Below, one piece after another: positions 1 to 5,865 of a stretch of 10,815 nt of DNA. Within the stretch, counting starts at the first letter, position 1, and each line of letters starts with the position of its first letter. The stretch comes from Methanomassiliicoccales archaeon PtaB.Bin134 (GTDB taxonomy: Archaea; Thermoplasmatota; Thermoplasmata; Methanomassiliicoccales; UBA472). The position numbers and the translations under genes are program-made. The notes under the pieces are model-generated. The model saw nothing but the letters and a program-made list of their open reading frames with translations, was not told where the DNA came from and did no database searches. The DNA lies in contig MVPZ01000087.1 in assembly GCA_002067045.1 (NCBI GenBank), forward strand, positions 1-10,815, written 5' to 3'.

Positions 1-1137
1 CCACTTCTTCGGCGGCTTGATGTCCAGCCAGGGCATCTCCAGGCGCTTGGGGGATATCCTGGTGTGAGGGTCCACCGGGTTCGGTCCCAGCTCCCGCACC
101 TTGGCCACGTATGAGTTGACCTCGTTCACGTAGCCCTCCACCTCCTCAGAGTCCACGTAGGCGATGTGGAAGCGCGCGGGATCGAACCCCATCTGCTCCA
201 GGTACTTGTGCAGCAGGGTCATCCTCTTGCGGGTGCGCAGGTTGCCGATCTCGTAGTGGCACCTTCCGGGATGGCCGGCCAGGACCAGCACCCCGTCCGC
301 GCCCTTGGAGAGGGCCTTGAGCACCCATTCCGGGTCCACCCGCGCCGAGCACATGGTGCGCAGCACGCAGAAGTGGGGGTCCATGGCCATGCGCTTCAGG
401 CCCGCGGTGTCCGCGGCGGTGTAGGAGCACCAGTGGCAGGAGAACACCACCACCCTGGGGAAGCCCATCCTGGAGCCCTTCAGGAAGGTCTCGATCTGGG
501 ACACCATCTGGGCGTTGGAGAAGCAGGTCTGGTCCAGGGCCGCGGTGGGGCAGGCGGCCACGCAGGCCCCGCAGCCCTCGCAGGCGTTGATGTTCACGCT
601 GGCCTTCCTGGCGCCCCCGAACTCCTGGTCGGGGGCGATATGTATGGCGTTGAAGTTGCACACCGACTCGCATATGCCGCATCCGGTGCAGCGCATCTTG
701 TTGACCTGGGAGACGTTGGCCTTCTCCGTGGAGGCTTGCAGCAATAGCCGGTCGTGGGACATGCGGAGCATGTCCAGGGCCTTGTCGGTGGCCGCCTGGC
801 GATCGTCGAAATGTATCCAGGCGCACTGCTCGCGTATGTTGCACATCTCCACCATGCAGCCCTTGCGCTCGGCCTCCTCCACGGTGGCCTGGAACTCCTT
901 GAGGTACAGCTTGGGGGAGCAGGCGGCGATGAGCACGCGGTCCAGCTTGTGCCGCACCACGTCATCGGTGATCTTCTTCCGGTTCTCCGGAGAGCAGGCG
1001 AAGAGCATCTCCGAGACGTGCACCACCTTGTCCATGTTGTTGGCCGCCTGATGCAAGGCCTGTGTGTCCAAACTGATGTTGATGCTTCCGCCGCAGCTGC
1101 AGATGTAAACGCCCATACGTTGCGAACCCTTGCTCAT
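1..1137 (-). CDS. HdrA-like N-terminal domain + 2x[4Fe-4S] ferredoxin + MvhD fusion (partial, 3' end outside window)
   Basis: Probable electron-transfer subunit of a heterodisulfide reductase/hydrogenase-type complex in the cytosol. 379 residues are visible and the frame is still open at the window edge. Residues 8-135 match the HdrA N-terminal domain: YICSCGG (C13, C15), FACSPENRK (C48), AACSPKLY (C73) and MCNIREQCAWIH (C99, C105). Residues 147-205 are a two-cluster ferredoxin, C150-x2-C153-x2-C156-x3-C160 and C186-x2-C189-x2-C192-x3-C196-P. Residues 226-350 are MvhD-like: FSCHWCSYTAAD (C234, C237), RTMCSARVDPEW (C263), GRCHYEIGN (C293). In ordinary HdrA a roughly 400-residue FAD-binding thioredoxin-reductase domain lies between the first two regions. 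Here only about 40 residues do, with no GxGxxG motif, so this protein should not bind FAD. The MvhD GCxPGxC motif has Gly288 in place of its first Cys. The start is ATG with GGAGGAG five bases upstream. The neighbour rubrerythrin is on the same strand but has its own 3' hairpin. Domain assignment is firm; the exact complex is inferred. Confidence 0.87.
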   Translation of the reverse strand, partial: MSKGSQRMGVYICSCGGSINISLDTQALHQAANNMDKVVHVSEMLFACSPENRKKITDDVVRHKLDRVLIAACSPKLYLKEFQATVEEAERKGCMVEMCNIREQCAWIHFDDRQAATDKALDMLRMSHDRLLLQASTEKANVSQVNKMRCTGCGICESVCNFNAIHIAPDQEFGGARKASVNINACEGCGACVAACPTAALDQTCFSNAQMVSQIETFLKGSRMGFPRVVVFSCHWCSYTAADTAGLKRMAMDPHFCVLRTMCSARVDPEWVLKALSKGADGVLVLAGHPGRCHYEIGNLRTRKRMTLLHKYLEQMGFDPARFHIAYVDSEEVEGYVNEVNSYVAKVRELGPNPVDPHTRISPKRLEMPWLDIKPPKKW

Positions 1138-1142
1138 TATTG

Positions 1143-1196
1143 CTCCTCCAGTGCCGATGTTACGAGATGTCAAAAGTCAAGGTCTTTTGTTAAATA
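1143..1196 (-). promoter_or_regulatory. Promoter and RBS of the hdrA-like gene
   Basis: On the minus strand an AT-rich box TATTTAA (1190-1196) lies about 55 bases before the start codon. This would place transcription start near 1165-1170 and leave a leader of about 30 bases. GGAGGAG at 1143-1149 is a strong ribosome binding site, five bases from the ATG. The box-A assignment is by eye. Confidence 0.55.
1171..1189. promoter_or_regulatory. Dyad CAAAAG-N7-CTTTTG, candidate operator of the hdrA-like gene
   Basis: Perfect 6-bp inverted repeat (1171-1176 and 1184-1189) with a 7-base spacer. It sits directly downstream of the TATTTAA box and just before the expected transcription start, the usual place for an archaeal repressor site. 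The dyad is seen directly; binding is inferred. Confidence 0.4.
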
Positions 1197-1201
1197 GATT
1201 T

Positions 1202-1233
1202 CCCCAAAACCTTCGTATGCCGAAGGTTCGGGG
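1202..1233 (-). terminator. Hairpin downstream of rubrerythrin, possible terminator
   Basis: AACCTTCG (1208-1215) pairs perfectly with CGAAGGTT (1221-1228) around a 5-base loop. After a small internal loop, CCCC (1202-1205) pairs with GGGG (1230-1233). It begins 10 bases after the rubrerythrin stop codon and is followed on that strand by only short T runs. It separates rubrerythrin from the hdrA-like promoter. It could also act as an RNA-stability element. Confidence 0.4.
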
Positions 1234-1242
1234 TTTCGGCGC

Positions 1243-1827
1243 TCAGAGGTCCACGCAGCGCCGCTGGAAATAGGCCCTCGGATGCTCGCAGGACGGGCAC
1301 TTCTCCGGAGGCTCGTCCCCCTCGTGCTCGTAGCCGCACTCCCGGCATACCCACTTTACCTTGGAGCTCTCCTTGAACACCGTGCAGGACTCCACCATGG
1401 CCAGCAGCTTCTGGTACCTGGTCTCGTGGTGCTTCTCCGCCCTTCCGATGGCCCGCAGGCGGTTCGCCTCGTACTTGTAGCCCTCCTGCTCGGCCACGTC
1501 CGCGAACTCCGGGTACATGCTCGCGGTCTCGTAATGCTCGCCGGCGATGGCGGCCTTCAGGTTGTCCGCGGTCTTGCCGTGCACGGCCGGGAACTCGGCC
1601 TCCAAGTGGAGGGCCTCGAAGTCCAGGCACTCCTTGCCCTTGATGTTCTGCAGCATCTTCCACAGGCTGCTGGCGTGGGACCTCTCCTGCTCGGCGGTCT
1701 CCAGGAATATGGCGGATATCTGCTCGTAGCCCTCGGCCTTGGCCACCTTGGCGTAGAAGGTGTAGCGGTTCCTCGCCTGGCTCTCTCCGATGAATGCCTT
1801 GGCCAAATTCTCCACGGTCTTGTTCAT
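1243..1827 (-). CDS. Rubrerythrin (diiron peroxidase with rubredoxin domain)
   Basis: Cytosolic peroxide-scavenging protein that reduces H2O2 with electrons passed from its own rubredoxin centre; typical of anaerobes. The 194 residues are the normal family length. The N-terminal four-helix ferritin-like domain (about 1-145) carries diiron ligands: E15 in GESQARNRY, E48-x2-H51 (ERSH), E97/E100 in AGEHYE, and E131-x2-H134 in AEKHH. The C-terminal rubredoxin-type domain (about 155-194) has C161-x2-C164 and C177-x2-C180 for one iron. An in-frame ATG ten codons further upstream exists, but the ATG at 1827 is preferred: GGTGA lies four bases before it and the product then begins MNKTVENL like other family members. 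No convincing TATA box is seen upstream. Lying upstream of the hdrA-like gene on the same strand, it fits an oxidative-stress or redox neighbourhood, although a hairpin and a separate promoter suggest independent transcription. Confidence 0.95.
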   Translation of the reverse strand: MNKTVENLAKAFIGESQARNRYTFYAKVAKAEGYEQISAIFLETAEQERSHASSLWKMLQNIKGKECLDFEALHLEAEFPAVHGKTADNLKAAIAGEHYETASMYPEFADVAEQEGYKYEANRLRAIGRAEKHHETRYQKLLAMVESCTVFKESSKVKWVCRECGYEHEGDEPPEKCPSCEHPRAYFQRRCVDL

Positions 1828-1934
1828 TGGTTCACCGCCGCGAGCATGGTAGGTCATCGGATATCTAGCTTGCGCTCCATTTCACTGGGTGGAGGGAAAC
1901 GTTCAAACGGCGGAAGGTTCATGGACCTCCCTGG

Positions 1935-1954
1935 GCGCGCCCTGGGGGGCGCGC
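1935..1954. repeat. GC-only hairpin in the leader of the 1968 gene
   Basis: GCGCGCCC (1935-1942) and GGGCGCGC (1947-1954) form a perfect 8-bp all-GC stem with a TGGG loop. The stem ends one base before the GGGGGTG ribosome binding site of the plus-strand gene starting at 1968. The left arm also lies in the self-complementary GGGCGCGCCC (1933-1942). If transcribed it would fold strongly beside the start site and could limit ribosome access. Confidence 0.55.
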
Positions 1955-1967
1955 GGGGGTGCCCGAG

Positions 1968-2399
1968 ATGTCCGCCAAGGTCGACTTCGATTCCCTGAGC
2001 ATCGAGGAGCAGGCGCTCTACATCATCGACAACTACGCCGACGTCTTCCTGGACAATCTCGGCCTGGGCCTCAACCGCCGGCGCATCCTGAGCATCATGT
2101 ACGAGGCGCGCAAGAAGCTGATGAGGGGGTGGCGATTCCCCGAGCTGGTGAAGGTGCTCACATTCCTGCAGGAGACCTTCCACCAGGACCTGGAGGTGGA
2201 GATCGGCATCTTCGAGTTCCTGAGGCCGTTGGCCAGGGAGCAGGCCGAGAGCACCGCCGCGCTGAAGGCCGAGCAGCACTTCGAGATGGGCAACTACCGC
2301 CTGGCGCTGGTCTACTACCAGCTGCTGGAGGAGGAATCGGGCGAGGGGCCCGTGTCCGAGAAGGTGCAGGAATGCCTGGCCCGCATCGATGAGGCCTGA
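1968..2399 (+). CDS. Small helical protein of unknown function, TPR-like C-terminus
   Basis: Family not recognised. The 143-residue product is acidic, has no predicted membrane segment or signal peptide, and reads as nearly all alpha-helix. Residues about 100-140 (HFEMGNYRLALVYYQLLEEE) resemble a TPR unit: small/aromatic residues in the first helix, a GNYxxALxYY turn, then a second helix. This suggests a protein-protein interaction role, which is an inference. The N-terminal half holds a basic patch (RRRILSIMYEARKKLMRGWR). Cysteine is almost absent (one residue), so a metal-binding role is unlikely. The ATG at 1968 is chosen because GGGGGTG ends six bases before it; a GTG at 1959 would add three residues but overlaps that site. 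It is divergent from rubrerythrin and ends two bases from rmlD, tail to tail. The reading frame is well supported; the function is open. Confidence 0.8.
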   Translation: MSAKVDFDSLSIEEQALYIIDNYADVFLDNLGLGLNRRRILSIMYEARKKLMRGWRFPELVKVLTFLQETFHQDLEVEIGIFEFLRPLAREQAESTAALKAEQHFEMGNYRLALVYYQLLEEESGEGPVSEKVQECLARIDEA

Positions 2400-2409
2400 T
2401 CTCAGGCCT
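2392..2409. terminator. Palindrome spanning the two convergent stop codons
   Basis: AGGCCTGA (2392-2399) and TCAGGCCT (2402-2409) form a perfect 8-bp inverted repeat separated by two bases. It includes both stop codons, so both genes end in GCC-TGA. It could act as a bidirectional terminator or 3'-end stabiliser, but there is no U-run on either strand. Confidence 0.35.
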
Positions 2410-3283
2410 GGTCCTTCCTCATCAGCTCCAGCCCCTCGCGGAGATTGGTCATCCGCCTGTCCAGCTCCGCCTCCACCAGGTCCGTGGCCAGGCAGGACCT
2501 CGGCGGGCGCTTGGCGGTCAGGGGCATCTCCTCCGTGCTCACCGGGGTGATGAGGGAATCGTCCAGACCGAAGGCCTCCGCCACCGCCAGACCGATCTGG
2601 TAACGGCTGAGGCAGTCCGGCCCGCTGGTGTGCATTATGCCCTTGGCCCCCCTGGCCGCCAGCTCCAGCACGCACTTGGCCGCCGCGGGGGCGTAGGTAG
2701 GGGAAACATATTGATCGTGGTACAGGCGGATGGGCCGCTCCTCCCTCAGCGAATCGATTATCCAGGTCACGAAGTTGCCCTTGCCGCTGGTGCGGTTCCA
2801 TCCGTAGACCACGGAGACCCGGCAGACCAGGTTGCCCTTGCCCGAGTCCAGGGTGACCCGCTCCCCCTCCAGCTTGCTCCTCGCGTAAACGCTCAGGGGA
2901 TCGGGGGTCTCGAACTCGTGGTACCTGCCGCCCTTCAGGCCGTTGAAGACGTAGTCGGTGGATATGTACACCATCTTGGCCCGGGAGTCCCGGCAGGCCG
3001 AGGCTACGTTGAGCGCCCCCTCCATGTTGATGTCGTAGGCCCTGTTGGGCTCCCTCTCGCACTGGTCCACGTTGGTCATGGCCGCGCAGAGCACCACCGT
3101 TCCGGGCATCTCGTCCCCGATGACCTGGGAGACGGCCCCGTGATCGGTCACATCCATCCTGACCCCGCCAGGACCGCTGTTCTCGTTATAGGTACCGACC
3201 ACATCGCACCCCATGGACCTGGCTTCCATGGCCACGTATTGGCCCAGCAATCCTGATGCCCCGATCACCAGCACCTTGCGCAT
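2402..3283 (-). CDS. rmlD: RmlD-type dTDP-4-dehydrorhamnose reductase / NAD(P)-dependent sugar epimerase-reductase
   Basis: Extended short-chain dehydrogenase of 293 residues, the usual RmlD length. RmlD reduces dTDP-4-dehydro-L-rhamnose to dTDP-L-rhamnose, a nucleotide sugar for surface glycans. The Rossmann start is KVLVIGASGLLGQ (GxxGxxG at 8-14), followed by LCAAMTNVDQCE (65-76), the catalytic segment VYISTDYVFNG (105-115) and the Y133-x3-K137 pair in SVYARSKLEGE. The C-terminus has the RmlD-like KRPPRSCLAT (258-267). No rmlA, rmlB or rmlC gene lies in the window, so the true substrate may be another nucleotide sugar, or the protein may be a MAT2B-like relative. The start is the ATG at 3283. 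No Shine-Dalgarno is visible and an AT-rich TTTTTGTA element lies about 25-30 bases upstream, so the transcript may be leaderless. A perfect dyad overlaps the start codon. Confidence 0.82.
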   Translation of the reverse strand: MRKVLVIGASGLLGQYVAMEARSMGCDVVGTYNENSGPGGVRMDVTDHGAVSQVIGDEMPGTVVLCAAMTNVDQCEREPNRAYDINMEGALNVASACRDSRAKMVYISTDYVFNGLKGGRYHEFETPDPLSVYARSKLEGERVTLDSGKGNLVCRVSVVYGWNRTSGKGNFVTWIIDSLREERPIRLYHDQYVSPTYAPAAAKCVLELAARGAKGIMHTSGPDCLSRYQIGLAVAEAFGLDDSLITPVSTEEMPLTAKRPPRSCLATDLVEAELDRRMTNLREGLELMRKDQA

Positions 3284-3299
3284 ATGACAATATCATATG
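3281..3299. promoter_or_regulatory. Dyad CATATGA-N5-TCATATG over the rmlD start codon
   Basis: Perfect 7-bp inverted repeat (3281-3287, 3293-3299) with a 5-base spacer. It covers the rmlD ATG and lies between that codon and an AT-rich box, so a bound protein could block transcription start. A second dyad, ACCTT-N5-AAGGT, follows at 3301-3315 and overlaps the presumed box. Confidence 0.4.
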
Positions 3300-3348
3300 G
3301 ACCTTACAAAAAGGTGCTGGAAGGCCGATGGGAGGGGCTGTGGGAGAA

Positions 3349-3364
3349 TTATCAAGATTGATAA
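3349..3364. promoter_or_regulatory. 16-bp palindrome TTATCAAGATTGATAA upstream of the MASE3 kinase
   Basis: Perfect 7-bp arms (TTATCAA/TTGATAA) around GA, 60 bases before the kinase start codon and 65 bases from the divergent rmlD start. The AT-rich composition stands out in this GC-rich window. It may be an operator, and its right arm may contribute to the kinase TATA region. Confidence 0.45.
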
Positions 3365-3424
3365 CCTTTGGCGAATCATGAACTACCCATTACCAGATAG
3401 CATACGGATGGGTGGAATGCTCCA

Positions 3425-5158
3425 TTGAACCCGGACAATAAATGGCTGCGCGCGCTGATCCTGATCGGCATACTGATGGCCATACTCTACGTCTGCTGGT
3501 GGTACAGCTTCCTGCTCTTCCACCTCATATCCGAGCTTTTCAGCATAATCATTGCCGTCTCCATCGGGATCGTGGCCTGGAACTCCCGGCGCAGGCTTGA
3601 TAACGACTTCCTGCTGTTCATCGGGATAGCTTTCATCTTCATCGCCACGATAGATCTGCTCCATACCCTGGCCTACAAGGGGATGAACGTTTTCGAGGGG
3701 TACGATGCTGACCTGCCCACACAGCTGTGGATCGGCGCCAGGTACCTTCAGGCTGGAGCCCTGGTCCTCTCGCCCCTGTTCATCGTCCGCCGTCTCGATG
3801 CGAACGTGGCCATGATAGGATGGGGGCTGCTGACCGGGGCGCTGCTGGGCCTGATCTTTCTGGGCCTTTTCCCCAGCTGTTTCATCGAGGGGCAGGGACT
3901 GACCGATTTCAAGGTGTACAGCGAGCTGGTGATCGTGGCCATCCTGGTGGTCGCATCGCTGCACGTTGGGAAGCACAGGAAGCGCCTGGACCGGGAGGTA
4001 TACGGACTTATCCAGTTGGCCATATGGTTCATGGTGGCCAGCGAACTGGCCTTCACCCAGTATGCCAGCGTGTTCGCGGACATGAACGCCATCGGACACG
4101 TCCTGAAGGTCATGGAGTTCTACCTGCTGTACCTGGCCATCCTGAGGACTGGCATATCAGAGCCCTTCAGGATATTGTTCAAGGATCTGAAGGAGAGCGA
4201 GGCCCTGGTCCGGGACACCCTGGATACCGTCCCTGTCCTGGTAATCAAGACCGACCGGGCGATGAACGTGATCCTGTCCAATCATCTGGTCGTTGACCTT
4301 CTCGATGGAGCCGACCCCACCGGGAAGGACCTGGGATCGGCGTTCGGGACCGAACGCGGAATGAAGCTTACCCAAGAAGTGAATAAGCTGGGGGAGGGGG
4401 AGAGGTCCATCGTGGAGATGGTGATCGTCGCCAACAGGGCGAGGAGGACCATAGAATGGCGGTGTCTGAGGACGGCCGATGGGTTCCTGCTGATGGGGCT
4501 CGATGTCACAGCGGAGAGGGTGAGCCGGGACCTGGTGTCCAGGCTCAACGAGGATCGGAGGGTCATCCACAAGACCCTGAGGCACGATGTGCTGAACCAG
4601 ATCATGGTGGCCAGAGGGAACATCGAACTCTACAAGATGTCCGACAGAGAGGGCCACCTGGCCAAGGCCATCGCGGCCATGAACAAGACCGTGGAGATCA
4701 TACAGCTCACCCGGAACCTTGAAAGGGCCCTGGAGAGCGGAAGACCGCTGGAGGACATGGACGTCAGACAGTTGGCCATGGCGGTGCTTGCGGACATGGA
4801 CACAGGGGCGGTGGAGGTGGGATTGAACGGCGACCTGATGATAGTCGCCGACGAGGCCATGGCCTCGGTCCTCGGCAATCTCATAGGTAACGCCATCACC
4901 CATGCCCGCCCCGAGACGGTCAGCATCAATATGTGGGAGGACGATATCGGCAAGCATATTGAGGTGCGGGATGATGGAAGGGGGGTCCCGCAGGACCTGA
5001 GAGAGTCCCTCTTCGAAGAGGGGACCAAGGGCAGCGGTAGCGAGGGAACAGGCATGGGCCTCTATCTGGTGAGGAACACCATCGAACGCTATGGAGGCGC
5101 GGTTAGGTATTTCCCAGGCGAACCACGGGGATCGGTGTTCCGGATAGACCTGCCTTGA
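3425..5158 (+). CDS. Membrane sensor histidine kinase, MASE3-PAS-HisKA-HATPase
   Basis: Autophosphorylating sensor of a two-component system, 577 residues. Residues about 8-240 form seven or eight hydrophobic helices with the MASE3 signature LLHTLAYKGMNVF (78-90) and PTQLWIGARYL (98-108), so the sensing region lies in the membrane. Residues about 255-365 are a PAS domain (DTVPVLVIKTDRAMNVILSN). The dimerisation helix has LRHDVLNQI with phospho-acceptor H387. The ATPase domain has N-box NLIGNAITHA (485-494), G1 box DDGRGVP (516-522), LFEEG and G2 box GTGMGL (541-546), so it looks catalytically complete. The start is TTG at 3425 with GGTGG nine bases upstream. No in-frame ATG lies nearby, and the next Met (18) would cut the first helix. 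No receiver gene adjoins it; the nearest is the distant one at 8221-8598 on the other strand. The gene downstream encodes an iron-sulfur flavoprotein. The ligand is unknown; MASE3 ligands are poorly defined. Confidence 0.92.
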   Translation: MNPDNKWLRALILIGILMAILYVCWWYSFLLFHLISELFSIIIAVSIGIVAWNSRRRLDNDFLLFIGIAFIFIATIDLLHTLAYKGMNVFEGYDADLPTQLWIGARYLQAGALVLSPLFIVRRLDANVAMIGWGLLTGALLGLIFLGLFPSCFIEGQGLTDFKVYSELVIVAILVVASLHVGKHRKRLDREVYGLIQLAIWFMVASELAFTQYASVFADMNAIGHVLKVMEFYLLYLAILRTGISEPFRILFKDLKESEALVRDTLDTVPVLVIKTDRAMNVILSNHLVVDLLDGADPTGKDLGSAFGTERGMKLTQEVNKLGEGERSIVEMVIVANRARRTIEWRCLRTADGFLLMGLDVTAERVSRDLVSRLNEDRRVIHKTLRHDVLNQIMVARGNIELYKMSDREGHLAKAIAAMNKTVEIIQLTRNLERALESGRPLEDMDVRQLAMAVLADMDTGAVEVGLNGDLMIVADEAMASVLGNLIGNAITHARPETVSINMWEDDIGKHIEVRDDGRGVPQDLRESLFEEGTKGSGSEGTGMGLYLVRNTIERYGGAVRYFPGEPRGSVFRIDLP

Positions 5159-5224
5159 AAACCCATCTGTAACGACCTCCCATAGCGACGCTCGTCCACG
5201 GACCCTGCGAGCGCGCCATCCGGG

Positions 5225-5279
5225 ATTGCCCCGGTCATACCTCACGGGAAATCGATGGGGCAATGATTATGACCATAAT
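5225..5279. promoter_or_regulatory. Intergenic dyads before the first iron-sulfur flavoprotein
   Basis: The gap between the MASE3 kinase and the flavoprotein (5159-5306) holds two inverted repeats. ATTGCCCC (5225-5232) pairs with GGGGCAAT (5257-5264) across 24 bases, and ATTATG-AC-CATAAT (5266-5279) is a 14-bp palindrome 28 bases before the ATG. The second is the only AT-rich patch near the start and probably overlaps the promoter. Together they suggest that the flavoprotein is transcribed and regulated separately from the kinase. Confidence 0.35.
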
Positions 5280-5306
5280 GCTCCATCAACCCCCTGGAGA
5301 GCAAGC

Positions 5307-5864
5307 ATGAAGTACGTATTCGTCAACGGCAGCCCCCGCCCGGAGGGCAACACCGGCACCATGCTCAAGATGCTGGCCAGGCAGGCCAAGGAGAAGGGCG
5401 CCGAGGTGACCTATTACGAGATCCTGGACAAGAACGTCCAGGACTGCGACGGCTGCTACACCTGCGACACCGAGGACCGCTGCGTCAAGGACGACGACAT
5501 GATCGAGGCCTACCGGCTAATCCAGGAATGCGACGTGCTGGTCATCGGCTCCCCCATATACATGGGCATGGAGACGGGCATGGCCAAGTGCTTCGCGGAC
5601 CGTCTCTACTACCTTATGGCCAAGAGGCGGCTGGCGCCGGGGAAGCGGGCCGCGGCCCTGTTCACCTGCGGCCTGGCCGACGGGCACATGGTCTACGGCT
5701 ACATGCACGGACGCTACGACAAGCTGCTCAGGCACGACCTGGGCTTCGAGGAGGTCAAGACCTTCATCTCCCCGGGGATGAAGAACCGGGTGAACCTGGA
5801 TGGTAACTACTACGCGCAGGAGACGCTCAAGGAGATGGCGGCGTTCCTCTTCCCGGAAGAGTGA
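5307..5864 (+). CDS. Iron-sulfur flavoprotein (Isf-like, NADPH-dependent FMN reductase fold)
   Basis: Flavodoxin-fold redox protein of 185 residues that should bind FMN and one [4Fe-4S] cluster. The phosphate-binding loop is FVNGSPRPEGNTGTML (5-20). The compact Isf cysteine motif DCDGCYTCDTEDRC (C47, C50, C53, C59; CX2CX2CX5C) follows, then the flavin-contact segment GSPIYMGMETGMAKCFADR (81-99). Isf proteins of methanogens and clostridia accept electrons from ferredoxin and have been linked to O2/H2O2 reduction; the substrate here is not known. The start at 5307 is preferred over an in-frame GTG/ATG further upstream because GGAGA lies six bases before it and family members begin at this strand. 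It shares its architecture with the flavoprotein at 7661-8224. The next gene starts one base after this stop codon, so the two are probably co-translated. Confidence 0.92.
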   Translation: MKYVFVNGSPRPEGNTGTMLKMLARQAKEKGAEVTYYEILDKNVQDCDGCYTCDTEDRCVKDDDMIEAYRLIQECDVLVIGSPIYMGMETGMAKCFADRLYYLMAKRRLAPGKRAAALFTCGLADGHMVYGYMHGRYDKLLRHDLGFEEVKTFISPGMKNRVNLDGNYYAQETLKEMAAFLFPEE

Positions 5865-5865
5865 G

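Noticed and set aside
1243..1857. Longer rubrerythrin starting at the upstream ATG (1857)
   Set aside because: The ten extra residues do not resemble the family N-terminus, and a GGTGA site directly precedes the ATG at 1827.
1282..3256. Long open frames opposite rubrerythrin and rmlD, and another overlapping the 1968 gene
   Set aside because: They mirror the high-GC third-position pattern of the real genes, encode low-complexity Gly/Ala/Arg/Leu-rich sequence, and lack family motifs.
3383..5263. Open frames antisense to the MASE3 kinase
   Set aside because: The sense strand has complete kinase motifs throughout; the antisense products are compositionally biased and motif-free.
5159..5306. 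Possible tRNA or structured RNA in the gap before the first flavoprotein
   Set aside because: No cloverleaf or T-loop GTTCRA-like signature is seen; only two short dyads are present, which fit regulatory sites better.
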